NCBI GenBank assembly: GCA_017992885.1
Contig: JAGONT010000026.1
Location: 1-32,023 of the forward strand
Reading direction: 5' to 3'
Origin: Alphaproteobacteria bacterium
GTDB taxonomy: Bacteria; Pseudomonadota; Alphaproteobacteria; UBA9655
Length of the DNA: 32,023 nt
Below the pieces are notes generated by a model. It made no database searches and was not told the DNA's origin. It worked only from the letters and a program-made list of their open reading frames with translations. Within the stretch, counting starts at the first letter, position 1. Each line of letters opens with the position of its first letter. A program made the position numbers and the translations under genes. Positions 8,363 to 16,879 of this stretch are shown piece after piece.

Positions 8363-8391
8363 TTGACTTTATATTTTCAACTAGTTATAAT
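8363..8391 (+). promoter_or_regulatory. Strong sigma70 promoter of the small exported protein
   Basis: TTGACT and a perfect TATAAT are separated by exactly 17 bases. This is the closest match to the housekeeping consensus I found in the window. The predicted transcript would start near 8398, giving an untranslated leader of about 120 bases before the ATG at 8520, long enough for post-transcriptional control. Confidence 0.7.
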
Positions 8392-8519
8392 GAATAATTT
8401 AAAAATGAGGGGGTAATAGATAAATAGAGATTGCTTTTTTACTCAAAAATCATTAAACAAACATAGAATATGGAATACTCCAAATTATTCTTTAATTTTT
8501 CTAAAAAGAGAATATATAA

Positions 8520-8756
8520 ATGAACATTAAACTAGCGATTGCTCTTTTTGCATGCACTATTATAGTAAACTCATCAGTATTTGCTATGAATCCCGACACT
8601 GAGAAACACACCTCTGTTCCGCCTAAGAAACCCGTCAAAAATCCCTGGGGTAGTGATAAGTTTTTAAAGTCTGTCCATGAAGGAATTGTAGCGGGCTTCT
8701 GGACTGATCCAAATATTTATCGAGGTAATGAATCAGAGCCCCCTGCGAAAGAGTAG
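8520..8756 (+). CDS. Small exported protein of unknown function
   Basis: I do not recognise this 78-residue protein. It has a signal peptide (MNIKLAIALFACTIIVNSSV, ending in FA) followed by a mature part of about 56 residues starting MNPDTEKH. The mature part is hydrophilic with a proline/lysine-rich stretch (VPPKKPVKNPWGSDKF) and the aromatic segment GIVAGFWTDPNIYRG, and it has no cysteines. A GAG-type ribosome binding site lies in an A-rich leader. A strong upstream promoter and a downstream hairpin make this a self-contained transcription unit, which supports a real, possibly highly expressed gene. The methionine right after the cleavage site is shared with several other unknown exported proteins here. 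Confidence 0.7.
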   Translation: MNIKLAIALFACTIIVNSSVFAMNPDTEKHTSVPPKKPVKNPWGSDKFLKSVHEGIVAGFWTDPNIYRGNESEPPAKE

Positions 8757-8773
8757 GCCCTGTAGTTATTTTT

Positions 8774-8818
8774 TTAACCATAGGGGCTACCGTAATGAGC
8801 AATGGCCTCTATGGTTAA
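8774..8818 (+). terminator. Terminator hairpin after the small exported protein
   Basis: The arms TTAACCATAGGGGC (8774-8787) and GCCTCTATGGTTAA (8805-8818) pair over 14 bases with one G-U wobble and a 17-base loop. A T-rich stretch (TCTTACTTTTCTTTACTTTT) follows on the plus side, and a T run lies just before the left arm. Confidence 0.65.
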
Positions 8819-8853
8819 TCTTACTTTTCTTTACTTTTAAATTACTTGCATTC

Positions 8854-8889
8854 TATTTTCTAAAAAATATGAGGATTTCTTAGAAAATA
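8854..8889. repeat. AT-rich inverted repeat
   Basis: TATTTTCTAA and TTAGAAAATA form a perfect 10-bp inverted repeat around a 16-base spacer. It lies between the terminator hairpin and the transposase remnant, in DNA with no gene. It might be an element end or simply a weak hairpin. Confidence 0.4.
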
Positions 8890-8935
8890 TTTATTAATAA
8901 TTGTAATAAATAGAACAAAATAGATTATTATATTT

Positions 8936-9046
8936 GTTCGTCTCAAGCGCTGGCGTGGAATCACCACGCGGTATGCCAAAAATACGGCTTCATTTCTTGC
9001 TGCGATTCAGATTAGGTGCATCGTACTGTGGGCTAACATCTCGTGA
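8936..9046 (+). pseudogene. IS5-type transposase C-terminal tail
   Basis: About 36 codons read VRLKRWRGITTRYAKN and then TASFLAAIQIRCIVLWANIS before a stop. This is the characteristic C-terminus of IS5-family transposases of the IS427/IS1031 type. Everything upstream is missing and replaced by AT-rich DNA. It is a different remnant from the IS5-type fragment at 112-399, which lacks this tail. Its end overlaps the start of the amidohydrolase remnant. Confidence 0.7.
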
Positions 9047-9216
9047 CTATACTATCTAAAGTTATGGGAGAAGATCGCATGCTTTTTGCAACAGACTATC
9101 CTTATGAATCCCTCTCTCAAAGCATAAATTTTATAAAAGATTGCCATTTATCAAAAAATGTCATGGAAAAACTTTGCCATGGTAATGCTAAAAATTTTGG
9201 GATTGTCCCTGCATGA
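9037..9216 (+). pseudogene. Amidohydrolase-family enzyme, C-terminal fragment
   Basis: From about 9052 the frame reads LSKVMGEDRMLFATDYPYES and later LCHGNAKNFGIVPA before the stop. This matches the end of amidohydrolase-2 (ACMSD-like) decarboxylases and hydrolases, where the aspartate in the TDYPYE segment is a metal/catalytic residue and HGNA lies near the C-terminus. The rest of the gene, some 250 residues, is gone and the left junction is a transposase tail, so deletion probably followed an insertion. No function remains. Confidence 0.65.
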
Positions 9217-9219
9217 ACC

Positions 9220-9756
9220 CTAAGGGCCATTAAATTTCTTAGTTGACCGTCGTAAACCTACATAAAAAGCCCCCTGCCCGCCATCTTGTGGCTTGGCTGG
9301 ATAATGAACAGAGGACACCAACTCTCTCAAAGGAGCCTCTTCCAACCAACGTGGAAGCTGGCACCTTAGGGTATTTTCTAATGTAAGACTGCCTTTCCCT
9401 GTAATCACCAACACTATTTTAAAACCCTGTTCTTGCGCCCTTAACAAAAATCGCCCTAAAGTTTGATGTGCCTTTTCGAGGGTTAAACCATGTAAATCTA
9501 AGCGCCCGTCTACCTTTACGCGCCGAAACTCTTTGCGCCCCAACGCAGGAGGAGGAGCAGATGTCTCTCTTCCATGCCTCAAACTCTGGCAAGGAGAAAT
9601 CGATTCAGACAAACGATGACGAACGCGAAGGATCACTTTTTTATCTAGGTTCGGCAGGTTCGCTTGAGTTTCACTCTTAGCTTTTACTAGGACTTCTACA
9701 TCCTTCACATAGTTTTTCCAAAGATGCAAATCTTCTGGAGTCAACTTTCGCTTCAT
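9220..9756 (-). CDS. Smr-domain protein (MutS2 C-terminal family)
   Basis: The 178-residue protein has a variable basic N-terminal part and a C-terminal Smr domain. The domain shows LDLHG at residues 86-90, TGKG at 119-122 and the conserved ending HYPAKPQDGGQGAFYV from 151. Smr domains are nucleic-acid binding and several act as endonucleases; stand-alone bacterial versions (SmrA/YdaL-like) have poorly defined roles. Its ATG overlaps the stop of the upstream DUF1284 gene as ATGA, so the two are translationally coupled. It is the last gene of the bioY operon. Confidence 0.9.
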   Translation of the reverse strand: MKRKLTPEDLHLWKNYVKDVEVLVKAKSETQANLPNLDKKVILRVRHRLSESISPCQSLRHGRETSAPPPALGRKEFRRVKVDGRLDLHGLTLEKAHQTLGRFLLRAQEQGFKIVLVITGKGSLTLENTLRCQLPRWLEEAPLRELVSSVHYPAKPQDGGQGAFYVGLRRSTKKFNGP

Positions 9757-10157
9757 CTCTCCTCACGCAAAGCCCTGAGGGCCGCTTCACAAACACCAAA
9801 AGCTTGCCATTGACAGCCTTTACATGCTGTGCGAAAGGCGGGAATTGACATTTTTTCCTTAAGGCGCTCTTGTGCTTCTTTCCACGTAAGTACATCACCG
9901 GACATAATCTCTAAAATTTGAGAATGACGAGTATCAAGATGTTGAATTTTATCTTCTGTTTTGCATACACCCTGTCCATTATGAGGGCAAGGCGCACAAA
10001 TAGAATCCAATCCTGCTACAACTTCAATTGGAAGCTCATCATTTTCCTGAAGAGCTTCCACAATATTCGTGTAGTTTTGGATAAATCCCGGCGAGTACCC
10101 CATTCCCTGAAACCCTAGAGTACAGAGAAAATGGTGCGGCCGAAAGGAAATCTTCAT
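9753..10157 (-). CDS. DUF1284 protein with two CxxC-x7-C clusters
   Basis: This 134-residue protein matches DUF1284, recognised by the start MKISFRPHHFLC and by SICAPCPHN. Its function is unknown. I chose the ATG at 10157 rather than one 13 codons upstream because it overlaps the bioY stop codon as ATGA and matches the family N-terminus. Cysteines 54, 57 and 65 (CAPCPHNGQGVC) and 112, 115 and 123 (CKGCQWQAFGVC) form two clusters of identical spacing, and RPHH adds two histidines. I infer metal or iron-sulfur binding. The position between a biotin transporter gene and an Smr gene gives no clear functional hint. Confidence 0.85.
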   Translation of the reverse strand: MKISFRPHHFLCTLGFQGMGYSPGFIQNYTNIVEALQENDELPIEVVAGLDSICAPCPHNGQGVCKTEDKIQHLDTRHSQILEIMSGDVLTWKEAQERLKEKMSIPAFRTACKGCQWQAFGVCEAALRALREER

Positions 10158-10702
10158 CCGCGCTGATAGTGACGAAGAATTTGTAAGGCTGTACATAAAA
10201 GCCCCGCCTTGACTAGACCTGGGAGTATAAAGGGCAACACACCACTCATCAAAGCCTTTTCAAAGCCAATCAAGTAAGAAAGCCAAGCCACCCCTAATGA
10301 AAAAACAATACCCGTTCCCAGCAAGCAAAGAAAAACATCAGAAAGCCAAGAGCCTAAGGAAAACGTTTTCTTTAGCGTTGCCATAACATACGCCGACATG
10401 ACAAACCCCAGCAAATATCCGAAAGTTGACCCTGTGAGATAGGCAAACCCTCCGTTAAAACCTGTAAGCACGGGAAAACCTGCAGCAGCAAACCCTAGCC
10501 AAATCAGTAAAGATTCAAGAGCTCGACGGGGAGTATAAGTTAACCCAATCAGCATTACCGCCACCGTCTGTAAGGTAATAGGAACTGGCTGGAGGGGTAT
10601 TTCAATTTGTGAGGCCGCAAAAAGGAGCACAACGCCCCCAAAAACGATTATTATTTCATTCCAAACGCTAGACTTAGATTGAATGGTCGAAAGAACTTTC
10701 AT
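10154..10702 (-). CDS. bioY: Biotin transporter BioY (substrate-binding membrane component)
   Basis: The 182-residue integral membrane protein has about six hydrophobic segments and the BioY signature IPLQPVPITLQTVAVMLIG near residue 35, with TYTPRRALESLLIWLGFAAA and GFNGGFAYLTGSTFGYLLGF following. BioY binds biotin and works alone or with the ECF ATPase module BioMN. No bioM or bioN is seen nearby, as in many intracellular Alphaproteobacteria. An AAGGAG site precedes the ATG. It leads a three-gene operon. Dependence on imported biotin would fit a host-associated lifestyle, but biotin synthesis elsewhere in the genome cannot be excluded. Confidence 0.93.
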   Translation of the reverse strand: MKVLSTIQSKSSVWNEIIIVFGGVVLLFAASQIEIPLQPVPITLQTVAVMLIGLTYTPRRALESLLIWLGFAAAGFPVLTGFNGGFAYLTGSTFGYLLGFVMSAYVMATLKKTFSLGSWLSDVFLCLLGTGIVFSLGVAWLSYLIGFEKALMSGVLPFILPGLVKAGLLCTALQILRHYQRG

Positions 10703-10870
10703 CCTTCTTCTCCTTTTGTCGTTGTCTTACAGCCAACACTTTTGTGCAACTGGGAGCTCATCCTGCCATAGGTCATTTTCTAGATCAACCCACAACTTCC
10801 TCATTACCAAAGACTCATCATTCTCAAGAGGCTGAAAAAATTCACTCTTTTTCCATTAACTGGGAATGCC

Positions 10871-11476
10871 TTATTTTTCATTTATCTGTGAAAGACGCTC
10901 TTTAAGAGCATGAAAACAAAGAGAATTTTCTATAAACTTATCCAGCAAATTTGGAGGCCAGGAAAGATCCTTTTCAATTACCAACTGGCATGCTTTTCTA
11001 TTTGCTTCAATAAAAAAATTCAGATGATTTCGAGCCTCTTCACTGTTATCAGGAGTCATAAACGAACGAGGATCACACACGCTTTGCAAAATTTCTTCCA
11101 GAATTCCCTGCAGTTCTAAAATTTGCTTAAGAGCTGACTCTGTCAGCTCTAACTCTTCGTGTTCCAAAGCATATAAAAGCGTATCAACATAAAATGCTGT
11201 CGCTAAATCTTCAATAAGTTCAGGATTTCGGAGTAATTTTCTTACTGGGCCGTTCCGAGACTTGGTTTGACCAGCAGCAAGGTGGCTTATACTCTCTACG
11301 ATTTTCACAACAATAGGAATTCGACAAACAATCCAATCACGATCTAAATTTCTTTTACAAATCGATCTTCTTTCTGTGCCCTCAATCTGTTCCATCGCTT
11401 TTACCGAAGAAATCCCTAAAACAAAGAAAAGAGCCCCCCAAACCAAAAAATATATCTTTAAAAAAAGTTTATGCAT
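10871..11476 (-). CDS. Exported protein of unknown function (201 residues)
   Basis: I do not recognise this protein. It begins with a signal peptide (MHKLFLKIYFLVWGALFFVL then GISSVKA) followed by MEQIEG, placing a methionine directly after the likely cleavage site. The mature part looks all-helical: DLATAFYVDTLLYALEHEE and LKQILELQGILEEILQSV are amphipathic, and there are five cysteines, including CKRNLDRDWIVC. No catalytic motif is visible. It stands alone on the minus strand between bioY and tatC. An effector-like role is possible but only inferred from export and lack of homologues I know. Confidence 0.6.
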   Translation of the reverse strand: MHKLFLKIYFLVWGALFFVLGISSVKAMEQIEGTERRSICKRNLDRDWIVCRIPIVVKIVESISHLAAGQTKSRNGPVRKLLRNPELIEDLATAFYVDTLLYALEHEELELTESALKQILELQGILEEILQSVCDPRSFMTPDNSEEARNHLNFFIEANRKACQLVIEKDLSWPPNLLDKFIENSLCFHALKERLSQINEK

Positions 11477-11664
11477 CCCTACTTACACTCCAAAAAAGGT
11501 CCGACAAATGAGACATCTTTTATATTATCTTCTGTAAGCTTATTTATCTAGTCGACTCTTATTGATTTTTAATACACCACACGGAAAATTCCACAAATCT
11601 TCCTTGACTTAAACCGCATAATTCTTCACAAGTAACATATAGTTATTAAAAAATATTAATATTT

Positions 11665-12450
11665 ATGCAAAAACCTCTTCTTGAACATTTAATTGAATTA
11701 AGAATTCGATTAATCTATAGCCTTTTAGCTCTTATAGCCAGTATGGCTGTGTGTTATCCTTTTGCCCCCCCTCTTTTTCAATTTTTAACCGCTCCCTTAT
11801 GGCATGCGATGGGTGAAGAAGAAGGTCGTCGGATGATCTACACAGGTCTTACAGAAGCATTTCTCACTTACCTAAAGGTGACTTTCTTTGCAGGTTTTGT
11901 GCTCGCCTTTCCTTTTATCTTATGGCAAGCCTGGGTTTTTGTGGCTCCCGGACTTTATGATCGCGAGAAGAAAACCATATGGCCTTTTCTTGCCTTAAGC
12001 CCTTTTTTATTTCTTGCCGGTGCATGCCTTGCCTATTATGTCGTATGCCCCTGGGCATGGCACTTTTTCTTAAGCTTTGAAATGCCTACCTCTCCTCATA
12101 CCCTTTCTCTTCAGCTAGAAGCTCGGATGGGTGAATACCTTACACTTATTCTGAAGCTGATTATGGCTTTTGGCCTATGCTTTCAACTGCCTCTTATTCT
12201 TGTAGGACTTGTTCAACTAGGGTTTCTGACCCTTGAAAGTTTAAAACGTAATCGTAAATACGCCTTTTTAAGTATTGTCATTGTTGCGGCTCTTATTACC
12301 CCACCTGACATCATTAGCCCTTTAAGTTTAATAATTCCTCTTTATACCCTCTATGAAATTTCTATAGGTTTGGTAAAACTATCCTCAAGAAGGAAAGGAC
12401 TTCACTGTGCTAGACATAAAGTGGATTCGAGAGAATCCGGAAGCATTTGA
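11665..12450 (+). CDS. tatC: Sec-independent translocase subunit TatC
   Basis: TatC is the membrane receptor that binds twin-arginine signal peptides. The 261-residue product has the TatC N-terminus ([18 protein letters not shown]), the conserved glutamate in [11 protein letters not shown], the PGLYDREKK loop near residue 100 and six membrane segments. No Shine-Dalgarno sequence precedes the ATG. Its 3' end overlaps the serS start by 44 bases, adding an atypical basic tail ([20 protein letters not shown]). tatA and tatB, usually just upstream in Alphaproteobacteria, are not present in this window and must be elsewhere if the pathway works. Confidence 0.95.
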   Translation: MQKPLLEHLIELRIRLIYSLLALIASMAVCYPFAPPLFQFLTAPLWHAMGEEEGRRMIYTGLTEAFLTYLKVTFFAGFVLAFPFILWQAWVFVAPGLYDREKKTIWPFLALSPFLFLAGACLAYYVVCPWAWHFFLSFEMPTSPHTLSLQLEARMGEYLTLILKLIMAFGLCFQLPLILVGLVQLGFLTLESLKRNRKYAFLSIVIVAALITPPDIISPLSLIIPLYTLYEISIGLVKLSSRRKGLHCARHKVDSRESGSI

Positions 12451-13690
12451 TATAGCTTTAAAAAATCGTGGTCTTGAAAAGGCTGCGCAAAAAATCATTA
12501 CGCTCGATGAAACACGTCGCGTAACCATTCAACGCGTTCAAGACATGCAAAATCAACGACATGGTCTTGCTAAACAAATTGGTGAGCACAAACAACAAGG
12601 TAAAGATGCTGAAGCCCTAATGAAAGAAGCAAGTCTTCTGCGTGAAACCCTTGCTCAAGAAGAAGAAAATGTAAGGGTTGCTGAAGAAAACCTAAAAAAA
12701 GTTGTGGCAATTTTACCAAATATCCCTGCGGCTGACGTTCCTATTGGATCAACAGAAGCTGACAATGTCCTTATTCATCAATGGGGAGAAAAACCTTCTT
12801 TCTCTTTTAAGCCAAAACAACATTTTGAAATTGGTGAAGCCATGGGGCTTATGAATTTTGAAGAAGCGTCCAAGCTCTCTGGCTCTCGATTTGTTGTTCT
12901 AAAAGGCGACCTTGCTCGTCTTGAACGAGCTCTTGGTACATTTATGCTCGATACTCACACCCAAGACTATGGGTACTTAGAAATATCTCCTCCCTATCTC
13001 GTCCGTCCACAAGCGATGTATGGGGCTGGCCAACTTCCAAAATTTGCCGAAGATGCCTTTGTCACAACAAATGACTATTGGTTGATCCCTACAGCAGAGG
13101 TACCACTCACCAACTTAGTCGCTGATGAACTTTTAGATCCGAATCATCTTCCCAAACGATTTGTCGCTTACACGCCTTGTTTCCGATCAGAAGCAGGTTC
13201 GGCAGGAAAAGATACTCGCGGTATGTTCCGTCAACATCAATTTCACAAAGTAGAGCTCGTTAGCATTACAAATCCTGACGATTCAGAGGCAGAACATCAC
13301 CGCATGCTAGAGGCTGCCCAATCCATTCTTGAACGCCTTAACATTCACTATCAAACGGTTGTTCTTTGTACAGGAGATATGGGAACCTGCCCTCAAAAAA
13401 CCTATGACATTGAAGTTTGGCTGCCAGGTCAAAATACCTATCGTGAAATTTCAAGCTGCTCTAATTTTGGAGATTATCAAGCGCGTCGGATGAATACACG
13501 CTTTCGAGTTGAAGGAAAAAAGACTTGCTTTGTTCATACGCTCAACGGTTCAGGGCTTGCTGTCGGACGAACTCTTATTGCTATTTTAGAAAACTATCAA
13601 CAAGAGGATGGATCTATTGTCATCCCTGAGGTATTAAAGCCTTATATGGGAGGACAATCCTTCATTAATGCGCAAAAGGTGGTGTCGTGA
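12407..13690 (+). CDS. serS: Seryl-tRNA synthetase
   Basis: The 427-residue class II synthetase charges tRNA-Ser and tRNA-Sec. It starts at a GTG ([20 protein letters not shown]) preceded by AGGAAAGGA inside tatC. Residues about 30-105 form the antiparallel coiled-coil arm that grips the tRNA long variable arm. Motif 2 is [20 protein letters not shown] near residue 257, and motif 3 is [15 protein letters not shown] near 380. The stop overlaps the start of the M23 gene as GTGA, so the next gene is translationally coupled. Confidence 0.98.
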   Translation: MLDIKWIRENPEAFDIALKNRGLEKAAQKIITLDETRRVTIQRVQDMQNQRHGLAKQIGEHKQQGKDAEALMKEASLLRETLAQEEENVRVAEENLKKVVAILPNIPAADVPIGSTEADNVLIHQWGEKPSFSFKPKQHFEIGEAMGLMNFEEASKLSGSRFVVLKGDLARLERALGTFMLDTHTQDYGYLEISPPYLVRPQAMYGAGQLPKFAEDAFVTTNDYWLIPTAEVPLTNLVADELLDPNHLPKRFVAYTPCFRSEAGSAGKDTRGMFRQHQFHKVELVSITNPDDSEAEHHRMLEAAQSILERLNIHYQTVVLCTGDMGTCPQKTYDIEVWLPGQNTYREISSCSNFGDYQARRMNTRFRVEGKKTCFVHTLNGSGLAVGRTLIAILENYQQEDGSIVIPEVLKPYMGGQSFINAQKVVS

Positions 13691-14820
13691 AAAATACAAA
13701 TTTAGTTTTATTTTTAGGGCTTTTCTTTCTCGTTGAAGAAGTTGCCTTTGCTGAGAAACAAATCGTCGTGGGATCCGATGATACGGTGTATGGAATTGCC
13801 TATAATAATGGAATCCCCACAAGAGCCCTTATTTCAGCTAATAACCTAAAGCCTCCTTATACCCTTAGACCAGGACAAACGCTTATTGTTCCTGCTTCCA
13901 ATGAGCATATCGTAAGCAACGCAGAATCGCTTCAAAGTATTGCCGAAGATTATGGCGTAAAAATGACTGTTCTCGCGCAGGAGAATGATATCAAAGCCCC
14001 TTTTTTTGTCTCACCAGGAACGCGTCTTTCCATTCCTTCCCGAGATACGGAAGCTTTTGCTGAAGCTTTAAGCCCCCCTCCCTCAAACATATCCAGTTCT
14101 TCATTAGCCCCTTTGCCGCTTGTCAAATCAACCCTAGCACCCGAGAAATCAAGTGTCGCTCCACCATCGACAACTGAAACTTTACCTAATGATCTTGCTG
14201 AAGAATTGGCTCGCGAGAAAAAATCGAGCGGTAGAAAAGTGGACGTTTCTTCTTCGTCAAAACCTCAATTGATGGGTAACTTAGCCCAAAAGAATGATGA
14301 TTCCGCTGCAACGCCGCTTTCAGATTCTAACAAGGAAAAACAAAATCCTAAGAAAGAAAAAAAACAAGACGTAAAAAAAGAGCCGAAGAAAGAAGAAAAA
14401 ATAATTGAGAAGAAGGAAGACAAAAAAGAAGAAAAAGCTGAATTCGAAACCAAAGAAACAAGCTTTATCTGGCCTGTTAAGGGTGAAGTGATTAGTAAAT
14501 TCAGCCCTGGTGGTAAAAATGACGGTATTAATATTAAGGTGCCAGAAGGAACCCCCGTCAAAGCTGCGGCTGATGGTGTGGTTATGTATGCTGGCAATGA
14601 ATTAAAAGGGTTTGGCAACCTTTTGCTTATCAAGCACGCCGACGGTTGGGTTACGGCTTACGCATATAATTCTGCCCTTCTTGTAAAAAAAGGAAGTAAA
14701 ATAAAGCAAGGACAAGAAGTTGCAAAATCTGGAAATAGTGATGCCGGGGAGCCACAGTTGCATTTTGAAATCAGAAAAATAAAACAACCCATTGATCCCT
14801 TGACTAAACTTGAGTCATAA
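13687..14820 (+). CDS. LysM/M23 (NlpD-like) envelope protein with degenerate active site
   Basis: The GTG start overlaps the serS stop. The 377-residue product has a signal peptide ending EVAFA, two LysM peptidoglycan-binding repeats (about 25-115; [10 protein letters not shown] and [10 protein letters not shown]), a serine/proline-rich then lysine/glutamate-rich linker (about 120-255) and a C-terminal M23/LytM domain. Catalytic M23 enzymes use HxxxD and HxH zinc ligands. Here the first site reads KNDGINIKV, lacking both the histidine and the aspartate, and the second reads PQLHFEIRK, keeping one histidine. The protein is therefore likely a non-catalytic activator of cell-wall amidases, like NlpD, EnvC or DipM. 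Its place between serS and yajC matches nlpD-like genes in Alphaproteobacteria. Confidence 0.88.
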   Translation: MKNTNLVLFLGLFFLVEEVAFAEKQIVVGSDDTVYGIAYNNGIPTRALISANNLKPPYTLRPGQTLIVPASNEHIVSNAESLQSIAEDYGVKMTVLAQENDIKAPFFVSPGTRLSIPSRDTEAFAEALSPPPSNISSSSLAPLPLVKSTLAPEKSSVAPPSTTETLPNDLAEELAREKKSSGRKVDVSSSSKPQLMGNLAQKNDDSAATPLSDSNKEKQNPKKEKKQDVKKEPKKEEKIIEKKEDKKEEKAEFETKETSFIWPVKGEVISKFSPGGKNDGINIKVPEGTPVKAAADGVVMYAGNELKGFGNLLLIKHADGWVTAYAYNSALLVKKGSKIKQGQEVAKSGNSDAGEPQLHFEIRKIKQPIDPLTKLES

Positions 14821-14857
14821 CAGAGTATAATATTAATTCATAACATAAAGAGGCCCC

Positions 14858-15277
14858 ATGGACTTATTCATCACCCCAGCACTTGCACAAAGCGCTACAA
14901 TTGCAGGCTTTGACTTCATGTCACTCTTGCCCCTCGTTCTCATTTTTGCTGTCTTTTACTTCTTTCTCATTCGCCCTCAGCAAAAAAAAGCCCAACAACA
15001 AAAAGAACTTTTGGCTGGATTAAGGCGAGGAGACAAAGTTGTGACAAACGGCGGGCTGATTGGTGTCATTAGTAAAGTCATAAGTGATCAAGAAGTTCAG
15101 GTCGAAATTGCAGAAGGTGTGCGCGTACGTGTTGTACGTGCAATGATCTCTCAGATTCTATCAAAAACTGAGCCTGTTTCAGAGGATACTAGCGAATCAT
15201 CATCATCTGAGGATAAAAAATCCATCAAAAAAACTGCTGTAAAAGGACCTACAGTTCGGAAGAAAAAATCATCATAA
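14858..15277 (+). CDS. yajC: Preprotein translocase accessory protein YajC
   Basis: YajC is a small single-span inner-membrane partner of SecDF and YidC. The 139-residue protein has the N-terminal segment ITPALAQSATIAGFDFMS, one membrane helix (LLPLVLIFAVFYFFLI) and the hallmark RPQQKKAQQQKELLAGL, then GDKVVTNGGLIGVISKV. A lysine/serine-rich C-terminal extension of about 35 residues exceeds the usual length. AAAGAGG precedes the ATG. secD follows after 21 bases. Confidence 0.95.
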   Translation: MDLFITPALAQSATIAGFDFMSLLPLVLIFAVFYFFLIRPQQKKAQQQKELLAGLRRGDKVVTNGGLIGVISKVISDQEVQVEIAEGVRVRVVRAMISQILSKTEPVSEDTSESSSSEDKKSIKKTAVKGPTVRKKKSS

Positions 15278-15298
15278 TTAACAAAGTGGACTGAGGCC

Positions 15299-16867
15299 AT
15301 GATTCGTATACCCCTATGGAAAACATTATTAACTATAGGAGCTTGCCTTCTTGGAATTGTGTTTGTCAGTCCTAATTTTTTTACGCAGAAGCAACTAGAA
15401 CAATTTCCAAGCTGGTTTCCCAAAAACCAAGTGGTTTTAGGCCTTGACTTACAAGGAGGGGCTCACCTGCTGCTTGAAGTCGATTTTGACACTGCCCTTA
15501 AAGATCAACTGCATAATCTAACAGATGTTGTGCGTTCAATCCTTCGGAAAGAACGAATCGGTTATACAGGGCTGTCCCTTAAAAAAGATTCTGTTGTCCT
15601 CACTTTACGCGATCCCGGGGATTTAGAAAAAGCGACTTCTCTGCTCACAAACGCTGATAAAGAGATTGAAGTCAAATCAACCCCTGAAGGGCAAATGACT
15701 TTACACTTCACGGAAACAGCCCTCAACGAAAGAAAGAAATCAGCTTTAACACAATCAATCGAAATTGTTCGTCGACGTGTTGATGAAATGGGAACTGCAG
15801 AGCCTTCGATTCAGCGTCAGGGAGATGATCGTATCTTGGTTCAGCTTCCAGGCATGCAAGATCCCACACGCATTAAAAATCTTCTTGGAAAAACAGCAAA
15901 GCTGCAGTTTCGTTTTGTCGACTCTTCCGTCACAGCTGAACCAGGAAAGATGATCCCTGGGGTTGACATCCTCCCCTCACAAGAAGAACATAATGCGGTT
16001 CCCATCTATTTCCCCGTAAAAAAAGCGGTCATCTTGAGTGGCGAAAATCTGGTCAATGCCCAACCTGCATTTGATCCAGAATTCAATCGCCCCATTGTGA
16101 ACTTCACATTCGATTCAATAGGAGCTAAAAAATTTAGAGAAGCCACCACAAATAATATTGGCCAACGCTTCGCTATTGTTTTAGATGATAAAGTTATTTG
16201 TGCTCCCAGTATTAGCACCCCTATTCCCGATGGCAAAGGCTACATTTCTGGCATTGGGAATGCGCAAGAAGCTCAAGACCTCGCTCTTCTTATGCGCGCC
16301 GGCGCCCTTCCCGCCCCTCTCAAAGTTCTTGAAGAGCGTACTGTAGGACCTGGCTTAGGCGCTGACTCCATTGCTTCCGGGGAGATAGCAACCGTTATTG
16401 GCATTCTCCTCGTCGTTGCCTTTATGTTCATCGCGTATTCTTTCTTTGGCCTTATCGCCAACATCGCTGTGATCTTTAACCTTATTCTTTTATTTGCAGC
16501 TCTTTCTGTGACCCATGCTACCCTTACCCTTCCTGGAATTGCAGGTATTGCTCTGACCATTGGTATGGCTGTGGATGCAAACGTTTTAATCAATGAGCGG
16601 ATTAAAGAAGAACTGCGCCATGGCCGTAAAATGCTTAGTGCCATTGATGCTGGCTATAATCGCGCCATGACCACCATTACGGACTCTAACCTGACAACAT
16701 TGATTGGCGTTGGCATTTTGTATTATTTTGGTACAGGTCCAACGCGTGGATTTGCTGTGACGACTGCTCTTGGGATCCTGATTTCCATGTTCACAGCCAT
16801 CATTCTGACAAAACAAATTGTGGCCTGGTGGATTCAATGGAAACGTCCAACTCGCCTTCCCATTTAA
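15299..16867 (+). CDS. secD: Protein translocase subunit SecD
   Basis: SecD and SecF use the proton motive force to pull proteins through SecYEG on the periplasmic side. The 522-residue protein has an N-terminal membrane helix, VLGLDLQGGAHLLLEVD near residue 50, a large periplasmic domain with RRRVDEMGTAEPSIQRQGDD, and five C-terminal helices including LTIGMAVDANVLINERIKEE near 420. The proton-relay aspartate in that segment is present. Length and motifs are normal. It lies between yajC and secF in a single transcription unit. Confidence 0.98.
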   Translation: MIRIPLWKTLLTIGACLLGIVFVSPNFFTQKQLEQFPSWFPKNQVVLGLDLQGGAHLLLEVDFDTALKDQLHNLTDVVRSILRKERIGYTGLSLKKDSVVLTLRDPGDLEKATSLLTNADKEIEVKSTPEGQMTLHFTETALNERKKSALTQSIEIVRRRVDEMGTAEPSIQRQGDDRILVQLPGMQDPTRIKNLLGKTAKLQFRFVDSSVTAEPGKMIPGVDILPSQEEHNAVPIYFPVKKAVILSGENLVNAQPAFDPEFNRPIVNFTFDSIGAKKFREATTNNIGQRFAIVLDDKVICAPSISTPIPDGKGYISGIGNAQEAQDLALLMRAGALPAPLKVLEERTVGPGLGADSIASGEIATVIGILLVVAFMFIAYSFFGLIANIAVIFNLILLFAALSVTHATLTLPGIAGIALTIGMAVDANVLINERIKEELRHGRKMLSAIDAGYNRAMTTITDSNLTTLIGVGILYYFGTGPTRGFAVTTALGILISMFTAIILTKQIVAWWIQWKRPTRLPI

Positions 16868-16879
16868 AGAGAGGCCTCC

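Noticed and set aside
10703..10870. Possible gene remnant between bioY and the 201-residue protein (frame reading QLGAHPAIGHFLDQP)
   Set aside because: The frame is open but has no start, no ribosome binding site and no similarity I recognise; it may be chance.
14265..14633. Minus-strand open frame of 122 codons rich in Ser and Phe
   Set aside because: It is the complement of the lysine/glutamate-rich linker and M23 domain of the gene on the plus strand; the composition is explained by that low-complexity stretch.
16273..16644. Minus-strand open frame of 123 codons inside secD
   Set aside because: It is fully contained within a highly conserved gene on the opposite strand and has arginine-rich, shadow-like composition.
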